DNA of 64,000 bases from Eutreptiella sp. 'Long Island Sound 2002'. Its lineage: Eukaryota; Euglenozoa; Euglenophyceae; Eutreptiales; Eutreptiaceae. Both the position numbers and the translations under genes were made by a program. Below, in pieces: positions 31,203 through 40,201 of this stretch (its first letter is position 1; every line of letters starts with the position of its first letter). The stretch spans positions 10,625,913-10,689,912 of the forward strand of contig OZ038380.1 in NCBI GenBank assembly GCA_964036045.1. The letters are read 5' to 3'. The notes under the pieces are model-generated. The model searched no databases and was not told the DNA's origin. It was given only the letters and a program-made list of their open reading frames with translations.

Positions 31203-31560
31203 GTGGCCCTTGACATTCTCTCAGGGGGGCGAGGCAGGACCATCATTTTTGCCATGGATGTTGATGCCATTGACATGTACCCGGCGGGTACTGTAGTCGA
31301 TTTCAAACGTGCTTGTGCTCATGCAGTATGGGGTATGGCAAACGTTGTCTCGTGGAAGTTGTACTTCACAGGAGGCATCCTTCCCCAAGACCGCTGCCAA
31401 GCCCCCTCACAAATCTGTCGCCAAGCCTTGTCAAACCAAACCCCCCCTATCCCCGTTGAGCAATTTCAGCCACTCAATGTTAGTTGCCGTCAGAAGAACT
31501 TGCACGCAGAGCTTCTCCCTGAACAGACCAGGACAGTTTCATCGTCATTTTGTGGATGAT
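31203..31560 (+). pseudogene. Diverged, frameshifted copy of the 29578 small gene
   Basis: HAVWGMANVVSWKLYFT (about 31320-31370) matches GVWGMAHVFDGKLYFT. Downstream the Pro/Lys linker is best matched in another frame (KTAAKPPHKSVAKP, about 31388-31430), and the ending VSCRQKNLHAEL resembles MVYHRKKGFQAEHL. Frames are disrupted. No inverted ends were found around this copy. Confidence 0.5.
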
Positions 31561-31972
31561 TTGCCTTTGTTGTGTGCATGTCTTGTTGTGTCGGGTTTTG
31601 GTTGATATCCCACCCCAGGCAGGGGCGTGGGGAGGGCCACTCCGGCTCTGTTCGGGGAGGGTGATGAGGGCACCACACGCAGCCGACTGCCATTCCCCGC
31701 TTTCTTCCCCAAACCATATTCAAAGTGGACGCCACCAAGGTAACTCAAGCGGCCTTTTGTACAAGACACTCAGCCACTCTTTTGGCAAAAATCTTCAGCA
31801 CAACAAACATCTTGCAACAATTGCACACCTCAAGTGTCTCTTTCAATCACATGCAACAGTGATACAGGGACATGCCAAAGTGGGTCCACACACCAAATGC
31901 AACAGAAAGTAGGCAAGTGTACAAACAATGCCAGCTAGCAAGCTATGGGAGTGACGGATGGCAAGTTCTCTC
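31561..31972. other. No gene recognised
   Basis: About 400 bp of unique-looking sequence with only short frames. Confidence 0.4.
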
Positions 31973-32509
31973 TCACAGAAGACCAGCGCAGGGTACACAC
32001 CAAGCGTCATAGCCCGCGTCACCCGCTCTCCCAATGACCCTGTCCCCTTCCTCAGCCCATCCCACTAAAAGGAAAAACCGCCAATGGGGAGATTGCTTAC
32101 CAGTGCAACGCATGCGAGTGAATAGCTGGGCCTGCATACATCTAGTGGCACTGGATACTGGGCACACTGTTTCAGTTTCTGCCTGAGAACTCTCACTTGT
32201 TCCTGGAACATGTGCCCATTGTGCATGCCTCAGCATAGCTATGCTTGGAGGCTTGTAATTTGAAATTTTGAATTGCACATTGTAGCGCAATTTTGGAGGC
32301 ATCAGGATCTCATATGTGTTTTGGGTTGCTGCATTCACCATTAATAACCAAGTCTGCTGCACAGTCTGCAGAAGACAGGCCAAGATAGGCAAAAAGTCTG
32401 AAATTGACCCCTGGCACAGCCTCACCACCTTCTCACCAAGCTCTAATTCTTGTTTTTGGATCTCCATATCCAAAATGGGGGGGGGGGGCAAATTTTTCCG
32501 TGTCTGCAA
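31973..32509 (-). CDS. Doubtful open frame, 178 codons
   Basis: A minus-strand frame whose first 130 residues have balanced composition (MEIQKQELELGEKVVRLCQG..., VNAATQNTYEILMPPK...). No domain, paralogue or splice context supports it. I list it only because its composition is less biased than that of neighbouring frames. Confidence 0.2.
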   Translation of the reverse strand: MQTRKNLPPPPILDMEIQKQELELGEKVVRLCQGSISDFLPILACLLQTVQQTWLLMVNAATQNTYEILMPPKLRYNVQFKISNYKPPSIAMLRHAQWAHVPGTSESSQAETETVCPVSSATRCMQAQLFTRMRCTGKQSPHWRFFLLVGWAEEGDRVIGRAGDAGYDAWCVPCAGLL

Positions 32510-32627
32510 CGTGCGAGAGTGACAACATCCCCATATCTGTCAAAAGTTGCCTCTATCTGCATTTAAACAGCCTCGTTGACCCCCCCCCTCCGTTCCATAT
32601 ATTACTACACCCCTCTCCCCTTAAATC

Positions 32628-32670
32628 TAGCTAACAAGCAACAAGCAAGCAACAAGCAAGCAACAAGCAC
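32628..32670. repeat. (AAGCAACAAGC)n short tandem repeat
   Basis: Three to four imperfect copies of ACAAGCAAGCA. No other role seen. Confidence 0.7.
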
Positions 32671-33289
32671 TTCTCCTTTCCGTTTTGGCCATTGCTCCGC
32701 CTCATTGCTCCGGGCTCTACTCTACTCCAGCCATCCTAGAGCCTAGGTGGTGCCCTTGCCAAATCCAAGTTTTGAGCCAAAAACTCACCGGTGGCGCCCC
32801 GGGGCGGGGGCGCCAAGTCGGGAGGTGCCCTCCCAAAACTGCGCATTTTGTGCCTGGAAACAGCCTTTTTTTTTCCAAAAGGCCCCGAAACCCAGTCAAA
32901 ACGGCCAAACGAAGGGAAACGGTTGCTAACCGGCACGTGCGCCTCAACTGCCCCGTGACAAAGAGCCCTTTGTTGCCCTCTAGCTCCACAATATGTCCGA
33001 GAAACAGCCCAAAAAGGCGCCAAAAAGCCCCAAAATCTGCGCAATGTGCACCAACACCCCGAAACCAAGCACGGGCCGTATCTTGGGCTACGTGGCTCAA
33101 AATCCGATTCTGAGAGCACCTAGTCCACCCGCAACCCCCCACTTTTTGTAGTTTCCACCCCTCGGAATCGCCCAAACGGACGCCTAGACACCCGTACCAG
33201 TGGTCACTTGGTGGAGCCGGAGGGCAGCCCAGCCCGTGCACGGTGGGGGCCAACGGTGGGTCCACCAGGGTCCCCAGGGCGAAAAAAAT

Positions 33290-33840
33290 CATTTTTCCCA
33301 AAGTTGTTCCCAAACCACTTGGGATGCTCAAACAAGCTTTTTTAGCCTGGTTTGAGCCCGTGGTGGCGCGTTTTGGGCCATGGAAAATCCCAAAATGCAT
33401 TGAAAATGGGTCGTTTTGGGACCAAAAATGAGTCAAAAATGGGTCAAAAACGCGTTTTTCCAAAAGTGATCGTGGACCATTTGGGATGCTCAAACAAGTG
33501 TTTTTAGCCCGTTTTGAGCCTGTGGTGACGTGTTTTGGCCCACGGAAAATCCCAAAATGCCTTGAAAATGGGTCGTTTTGGGACCAAAAATGGGTCAACA
33601 ATGGGTCAAAAACGCGTTTTTCCAAAAGTGATCCTGGACCATTTGGGATGCTCAAACAAGTGTTTTGTAGCCCATTTTGAGCCCATTGGGACGGGTTTTG
33701 GCCCATGGAAAATCCCAAAATGCCTTGAAAAGGGGCCGTTTTGGGAGCAAAAAATGGGTGAAAAATGGGTCAAAAACGCGTTTTTCCAAAAGTGACCCTG
33801 AGCCATTGGGGGTGCGCAAACAAGTGAAATGAGCCCATTT
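33290..33840. repeat. About 163-bp tandem repeat, 3.5 copies
   Basis: Units contain CCAAAAGTGATC.TGG, TTTGGGATGCTCAAACAAG, AAAATCCCAAAATGCCTTG and GGGTCAAAAACGCGTTTTTC, with landmarks near 33297, 33460, 33622 and 33786. Long minus-strand frames (...NGPGSLLEKRVFDPF...) run through it because the unit lacks stops. I treat them as repeat artefacts. Confidence 0.8.
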
Positions 33841-34375
33841 TGAGCCCGTTTTGACCGAGTTTAGCACCTTTCGCCACGTGTATGCACCAAGTTGTGCCCT
33901 TCGCACGTACCTTAGAGCCGTACGGTGGAGCCACCTAAAGTTGGGGAGAGGGGTGTAGATTAGAGGATATATATAGATATATATATATATCCTCTCATCT
34001 ACACCCCTCTCCCAAACTTTAGGTGGCTCCACCGTACGGCTCTAAGATACGTGCGAAGGGTACAACTTGGTGCATACATGTGGCGGAAGGTGCTAAACTC
34101 GGTCAAAACGGGCTCAAAATGGGCTCATTTCACTTGTTTGTGCACCCCCAATGGTCCAGGATCACTTTTGGAAAAACACATTTTTGACCCTTTGTATACC
34201 CATTTTTGCTCCCAAAGCGGCCCATTTTCAAGGCATTTTGGGATTTTCCATAGGCCAAAATGCGTCACCACGGGCTCAAAATGGGCTAAAAATACTTGTT
34301 TGAGCATCCCAAATGGTCCACGATCACTTTTGGAAAAAACACGTTTTTGACCCATTTTTGACCCACTGAAAATGA
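33590..34375. repeat. Large imperfect palindrome, arms about 390 bp
   Basis: The right arm (about 33990-34375) is the reverse complement of the left arm (about 33590-33975), meeting at an AT-rich centre (GAGGATATATATAG...ATCCTC, 33963-33997). The matched parts include CACCTAAAGTTGGG, GCCGTACGGTGGAGCC, GGTGCTAAACTCGGTC and the 163-bp unit motifs. Differences are scattered substitutions and small indels. The left arm continues outward into extra tandem units (33290-33590). This is foldback-element architecture; no ORF or target-site duplication was seen. Confidence 0.85.
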
Positions 34376-35793
34376 CAAAAATAAGGCCTCCTTTTGTTCA
34401 GACAAGGGCGTTGTTTTCTTGCAGCCTGACAAGACAAAGGCAGGGAAACAAACAGTGATGAACATTCTCGAAAAGCTAAGCAGGGAGCAGAATGCGGCAA
34501 GATGAATGCAGGGGAGGGGCAAAAAAGTGGTACAACAGGCTTCGGCGTGCCCAGATTACCATACCCAGCCCCAGAAAGACAACACTGGATCTTCATGGGC
34601 TGGCCTTGCAGATGCCGGGATGGGCGTGGGGTCACAACCAGTTCGTGCCACCCAGCAAAGGACTGACCAGTGTGCTGGGGGCCGTGAGCACGCCGTGGCG
34701 TGTGGAGGCGCTCGCAGGGCCGTCGTGGCCCGTGGGCTGCACAGCACCGCGGCCACCGGCGGGTGGGTTACTGGGGCTACAATGCCTGCGGCCCCTCAAG
34801 ATGCTCATGGGTGATTCGTTGGCACCTCTGAGCCTATTCCCTTCAGTAAAGTGCAAATTCATTCCCAAGTGGCCTCTGGCCCCTTGGACGGCCTGGCAGG
34901 GGGGGGGGGGGGGCTTTGGCCCCCTGGGGGCGGGGGGCTGGGGCGCACTTGACGTGATGCACACTGGCACAATTATTCAGGCACCTGGTGGCACCCCAGC
35001 AGGAGTGGACCGGGAACAGAGTCGGGACACAACTACACCACCCCAAGGAGATCCACAAATCAAGGGAAAGTGGGTGGAATCTGCGCAAATGGGCTAAGGG
35101 GGGGTGGGGGGGGATACGGATCGCAAATATACAATTTCCACCCACTTTTCAACTAAGGGGGAGGCCTCGAATTCTGGGTTTTTGTGTCAATTGTCCTCAT
35201 GATATCCTTTTGCGGGGGAGGGGGGGGGTTCACCCCCACCTCCAACGCATTCAAAGGGCATGCAACGTGTTGGAGCAGCCTTATAACTGCAACTTTCCAA
35301 CAAACCGATTGTGAAATGGTGGGCGAAACAATGGGAAACAGTGGGAAGTAGCAGAGCGGTTCCCACCATAGCCACCGCAAAGGGTGTGAGCGGCAGAAGT
35401 GCTCCCCTTGAGGCGTCCACTACCCTCCTACCCCCCTCTTCCCCCTCTGCAAGCGTGGCACTACCACCTGTTCACCACAACCCCACCTCAGACCAAGGCA
35501 GTATCCAAAAGCAGCGTGCGTCCATACTCAAGGGAATGCCCCTACCCCAGCCAGGAAGTTGGGGGAGCATGGACAAGCTCCCAAACCTGATCGGAGCACG
35601 AAGATGGATTGCACCGAGAACGCAGTGAAGGCTATGTGACGACAGGCGCAGCTGGAGCATACTGGCGGGTCCACACCTGACCCCTTTGTGAGGCCCTCTG
35701 CAAGTCAAGGTGCACCCACCCACCCCCACCCCAAAGGCCCTTGCTGCCTCCAGTGACGCTGAGTCTTTCTTTGCTGCGGAGTCCCATGTGGCC
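34376..35793. other. No gene recognised
   Basis: About 1.4 kb upstream of the kinesin-like gene. It contains G-rich tracts at 34901-34914, 35097-35112 and 35215-35228. An upstream exon of the kinesin-like gene could lie here, but I could not define one. Confidence 0.4.
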
Positions 35794-38700
35794 ATGGTGA
35801 TACAGAGTGACGGACCTCCTGGACGCACTGCCACCGGCACCTCAGCAAGTGGCAGCCTCAGCGAAGCTGACGTCTGTGGAGGGCTGCCTGGGTTGGACTC
35901 CGACCCCTCTTCTTCGCCACTGCCCTCGCCCCTGCAACCTGCCCAGGATACGGATGCCGGCCCCCCCAGAGTGCAGCATGCTGAAGAGACCCCCCTGGCA
36001 GGGGACGGTGATGCAAGCGGGCATGACCTGCCGTCCGTCGGGTCTCACCATTCTCATCACGTGGGCTCCATCGGCCCCTGGACCCACGAGTCAGACGGCG
36101 CCAACCCGAGTCCAGTGACCGAGACCCGCCAAATGGACAGCGCAGGCCAAGACCTCGCCATCAGTGCCCCCCGGGCCGCGGCCCCGTCACCACCAAAGGG
36201 CCGATGCGCATCCAGGAAGCCACAGACCGCAGGCCAACGGATCGCCATGGAGAACGCGCACGCGGCACGGCGTCAGAACAAAGGCCCGCTGAGACCCAGA
36301 CCGGGGCCTGCGGGACCAGCGGATGCCTCGCGGGTGGGCCGCGGTGCTGTCAACCACATCACCCCAGCGCCTGCAAGTGGCGACCCGAGCGCCCATATGA
36401 ATGGCAATCGTATCCCCAACGCTGCCCCTGACGCAGCCCCCGATGCCGATCCCGAGCCTGGCCCCAATCCTGACCCCAGCCCTACTCAGGGCCCTACCTC
36501 TGACTCTGGCCCTGACCCTGATTCACAATCCAAGGCTCGGCATCCTCCTCCCGCTCCCATCGATGCCCCCAATCTGACAGGCAGCCCTCATTCTGCCAGC
36601 AACCCCGGGGACCACGCTGCATGCCACGCCGACCCCAGCCCGTGTCGCGCATTGGGCTCGGCCCGCAGCGGCACCGCCGACCCGCACCGCGAACCGATCC
36701 CTGCGCCCGACCCTGTCACCCCCGACGCTCGCCCGACGGAGCGCGAAGGGGTGCTGTCCGACGGTCCGATTCCCGACACCAAGGACCTCATCGCCAGCCC
36801 AGACCCGCACTACAACAACGCTGTCAGAATCGCGATGGCGTCGCAGGAAGCAGCCCCGACCGCTCTCGAGGCCTTCATCCCCCCGCTGTACCCGGCTGAG
36901 GCATATGCGCCGGGCCTTCCACAAGGGGTCCAGTGGTCGGCGCCGCAGATTCTCGGTCTCGTCGCGCAGCTCGACGCGGCGCTGTCCCCCATCCGCACCC
37001 TCCGGCAGCTGCCGCCCGCGGAGCAGGACCCGCCGGTCACCTCCCGGTCGGACCACACCATCAACGACCTGCAGGACGGGACGCTGGGGTCCGCCCGGAC
37101 GCAGTGGACGACCCCGCGGTCCACCGGCCGCCGCAGCCAGGCCGCGTCCGCCTGGCCGGAGTCGGCGTCGTGCGACTTCAGCGCCGGCCCCAGTTCGTGC
37201 GGCACGCTCCCGAGCAGCCACGGGCGGCGGTGCTCGTCCTCGTACTCCAGCAGCACCACCAACACCCCGCGACCGCGCCTGAACGCCACCGCCCTCGCCC
37301 TCAGCGCCGGCGGCGCCGCGCCGCGGGCGGTGCCGAAGTCGCCGGTGCCAAACAGTGCCCGGGGCAGTGTCCGGTCCGGCTACTCCGGCACCGAGCGGCC
37401 CCTCAGCGCGGGCGGCAGCACCATCAGCACCCCGCGACTTGCGATCACGCCGCGCGCGCCGGGCAAGAGCCGCGAGCCGACCGCGCCCTCGAGCTCCGCC
37501 TCGGCGTGCGCGAGCGTGCGGCACGTGGGGACCAGCGTCGACAGCGGCGTGGCGGGGCCGGACGCCGGGCTTGGCAACAGCTCCGTCGCCAGCGCGGACC
37601 TCGACCCCCGGCTGCAGGCGGCAATGCAGGGGCTCGAGGTAACGCTGGCCGACGGCGAGACCGCAGAACCCCTGGAGGACTCGTCGCAGACGGAGACGGA
37701 GACGGAGCCGCAGCTGCGCGCCATCATCGCGGCGCAGGAGATGCGCATCGCGGACCTGCAGCAGCATGTGGCGCTGCTTGCGGAGGAGCGCGCGGCGGTG
37801 GGGCGCGAGTGCGACCACCTCGGGAACACGGTTGCGGAGCAGGCGCGCAGCATCGCGGAGCTGCAGGAGCAGGTGGCGGGGCTGCGGCGGGCGCTGGCCG
37901 GCGCAGAGGAGGCGCTGGCCGAGCACCGCCGGGAGCTGTCGGAGAAGTCCGACCTCCTGGAAGTCAGTGCCGGGGCGCTGCGCGCGCGGCACGCGCAGTG
38001 CGACGTCGCGGAGTCCGCGCGGCTCCGGGCCGAGAGCGCGTACGCGGCCGAGGCGCGCCGCCGGGACGAGTACTCGAAGCTCCTGGGCACGTTCGCGACG
38101 CTGCTGAAGGACCGGCTCACGGACGCGCGCTGTGTCATCCGCACGTTCTGCCGCGTCCGGCCCTGCCCCCACGGCGTCGCCTGCGCGCCACGCGCCTGTC
38201 GGGTGCTCTCCGACCGGTGCCTTGAACTGACGATGGGGTCGATTGCGGGGGACTCGGCGACGGCGAAGTGGGAGTGCGAGGGCGTGTGGGAGGCCGGTGC
38301 GCGGCCCGACGACGCGTTCCAGGCGCAGGCCCCGTTGGTGCAGGCGGCCTTTGAGGGGCATCACGCGATGGTGGTGGCGTCGGGGCCGCGGGGGCCGGAC
38401 AGTGCACCCCCGCTGCTCGGGGCCCTCCCCGACGCCGCCGGGAGCCCGGTCCATTCCGCGGTCGCGGAGGCGTATGCCCGCCAACGGACGCTGGAGCAGT
38501 GCCACGGGCGCCGGTGCACGGTCGCGTGCTCGATGATGGCGGACTTCGGGGACGCGGTCCACGACCTGCTGTTCGAGGTGCGGCGCGCGCGGCCGCACCC
38601 CGGGGCCTGCGAGGCCCATGCCACCCCCTGCGCGTCCGCGGCGCAGATGTGGGCTGTGCTGCGCGCCGGGCAGCAGCAGCGGGCCGCGCTGCACGCGGAC

Positions 38701-39162
38701 CGCGGCACGCCCCTCGCGGCGTCGCACCTCGTGCTCACGCTGCACGTCTCCGACGCGGTCCTCGGCGGCCGGCTCACGTTCGTGGAGCTCGGCAGCCCCG
38801 CCGGCCTCGGCCCCGGGGCGCTCCTGCAGCGGGCGGCGGACGCGATGAGCGCGCGGATGTTCGGGGTCGCGGACCCGCACGCGACGCAGATCGCGACGCT
38901 GCTTTCGGAGGCGCTGCACTCGTGCCGGGCCCTGCACATCGTCGTGGACGCGTCCCCGTGCGCCGCGGACGCCGAGGCCACGAGGCAGTGTCTGCTCGCG
39001 GTCAGCCGCATCCGCATGTTGAACAGTCACGCCGCGCCCAAAGGCCCCGGCCATGCCGCCCTGCGCGGCGGGAAGGCTCTGCCGGTCGTGTCCATTGATC
39101 GGGGCGACAGCGAGCCGTCGGACTCCATGGCCCTGGGGCTGTGTGGAGATGGGGTGGCCTGA
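35794..39162 (+). CDS. Kinesin-14-like protein with degenerate motor lacking a P-loop
   Basis: A 1,122-codon frame from the first ATG (35794), ending TGA 39160-39162. The frame is open 28 codons further upstream, so a 5' exon is possible. Residues 1-640 are low-complexity (Pro/Ala/Ser/Asp, with PDPEPGPNPDPSP-type runs). Residues about 640-780 are a heptad-rich coiled coil. At 783 the neck and first motor strand read CVIRTFCRVRPCP, as in C-terminal-motor kinesin-14. The rest follows a kinesin motor in order, but at the P-loop position (GQTGSGKT in active kinesins) there is ASGPRGPDSAP (862-872). Switch I is reduced to PLAASHLVLTLHV and switch II to FVELGSPAG. The terminal helix pattern (ATRQCLLAVSRIR) is kept. 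ATP hydrolysis is therefore unlikely. A Vik1/Cik1-like partner role for a working kinesin is a reasonable inference. The third codon position is extremely GC-rich. Confidence 0.75.
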   Translation: MVIQSDGPPGRTATGTSASGSLSEADVCGGLPGLDSDPSSSPLPSPLQPAQDTDAGPPRVQHAEETPLAGDGDASGHDLPSVGSHHSHHVGSIGPWTHESDGANPSPVTETRQMDSAGQDLAISAPRAAAPSPPKGRCASRKPQTAGQRIAMENAHAARRQNKGPLRPRPGPAGPADASRVGRGAVNHITPAPASGDPSAHMNGNRIPNAAPDAAPDADPEPGPNPDPSPTQGPTSDSGPDPDSQSKARHPPPAPIDAPNLTGSPHSASNPGDHAACHADPSPCRALGSARSGTADPHREPIPAPDPVTPDARPTEREGVLSDGPIPDTKDLIASPDPHYNNAVRIAMASQEAAPTALEAFIPPLYPAEAYAPGLPQGVQWSAPQILGLVAQLDAALSPIRTLRQLPPAEQDPPVTSRSDHTINDLQDGTLGSARTQWTTPRSTGRRSQAASAWPESASCDFSAGPSSCGTLPSSHGRRCSSSYSSSTTNTPRPRLNATALALSAGGAAPRAVPKSPVPNSARGSVRSGYSGTERPLSAGGSTISTPRLAITPRAPGKSREPTAPSSSASACASVRHVGTSVDSGVAGPDAGLGNSSVASADLDPRLQAAMQGLEVTLADGETAEPLEDSSQTETETEPQLRAIIAAQEMRIADLQQHVALLAEERAAVGRECDHLGNTVAEQARSIAELQEQVAGLRRALAGAEEALAEHRRELSEKSDLLEVSAGALRARHAQCDVAESARLRAESAYAAEARRRDEYSKLLGTFATLLKDRLTDARCVIRTFCRVRPCPHGVACAPRACRVLSDRCLELTMGSIAGDSATAKWECEGVWEAGARPDDAFQAQAPLVQAAFEGHHAMVVASGPRGPDSAPPLLGALPDAAGSPVHSAVAEAYARQRTLEQCHGRRCTVACSMMADFGDAVHDLLFEVRRARPHPGACEAHATPCASAAQMWAVLRAGQQQRAALHADRGTPLAASHLVLTLHVSDAVLGGRLTFVELGSPAGLGPGALLQRAADAMSARMFGVADPHATQIATLLSEALHSCRALHIVVDASPCAADAEATRQCLLAVSRIRMLNSHAAPKGPGHAALRGGKALPVVSIDRGDSEPSDSMALGLCGDGVA

Positions 39163-40169
39163 TGCGGCGGCGTTGGGAGGCAACGGCAGGGCGCTGCTGC
39201 AGTGCCCCGTGTTGTTGTTTTTTTTTGCTTGCGCTGAGCCGCACCCTCAGGGACCGCCCCAACCCAACCGCCCAACCGCCGTGGGCTACCCTCCAGCCTC
39301 CATCGGGCACCGCCCAAGCGCCGTGGGTTACCGCCCTCCATTGACCAAGTGTATGGTCACCCTCTTTCCTTTTTTTTTTTGAATAGGCGAATCCCCTGAG
39401 CAATTCTTTGGAGGAAATTCATCTGTAGCATCATCACCCCTCCGGGCAACCAGCACCACTGGTATTGTGTTGGAACGAGCTTCCCCTGGCAGCTTGCGGT
39501 GTGTCCTTTGGGGCCACTGCTGGAGGCCTTGTCTCGGATGAGGTCAGGTGGGGTGGGATTACTCCGGCAATTTGTGGACGTCAGCGGAATTGCCCTTAAA
39601 GTAACCACCCTTCATCCCTTGCAGTGTCCCCTCAGGCTCGTGCTCAGGTCACTGACACCCTGGCGAGCAGGACAGCCATGCGTTCCTGCTTGCGAAGCGG
39701 GTTGCTCTGGTGCAGGTATCAGGTGCATGACGGCTGCACCATGCGACCTCTCTCATGCATTGTCTCAGGGTCCTAGTCTCTGAAGGAGTGCGAGATTTGA
39801 CAAGCCCACAGGTTGGCCCATTTCAGCAAGTGTCCACACCATTCGTAGAGGTGTCAGCGAGTGCCAAAACCGTTCATGGAGGTGTCAAAGGGATCTATAC
39901 GCGGAAGGACCAGCAGAGCCCCTGAGCTCAGGAGGGGGCTCTTCTGTCCTGTGCGCCTCAATTTTGGCAAGGTTTGTAGGCATACTGTGTTCTGGGATTT
40001 ACTTGTTTTTCATGGAACGCATCATCAATGACCACTTTGCTGACCCCCGTGGATGTATTTTCCTTTTATTTGTTTGTTTGGTTTGGTTTGGTTTTGGGGG
40101 GGGGGGCTCATCTGGAAACCACTTAATATAGTTCACTCCATACACACACGTGCTATACCCCCCACCACC
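39163..40169. other. Downstream of the kinesin-like gene, no gene seen
   Basis: About 1 kb with poly-T (39370-39380) and a G run (40096-40106). No exon recognised. Confidence 0.45.
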
Positions 40170-40188
40170 GCACACACACACACACACA
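40170..40188. repeat. (AC)n tract at the 5' edge of the longest LINE copy
   Basis: A CA microsatellite ends where LINE-like coding sequence starts. With the 3' tail (43812-43846) it makes the element flanked by CA repeats on both sides. Confidence 0.8.
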
Positions 40189-40201
40189 TACGGGGTTTTC
40201 C

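Noticed and set aside
32717-33718. 333-codon minus-strand frame with repeated NGPGSLLEKRVFDPF phrases
   Set aside because: The phrases follow the 163-bp DNA repeat and no domain is visible, so I treat it as a repeat artefact.
36523-39183. 886-codon frame antisense to the kinesin-like gene
   Set aside because: It is a composition shadow of a very GC-rich gene whose sense strand has recognisable coiled-coil and motor order.
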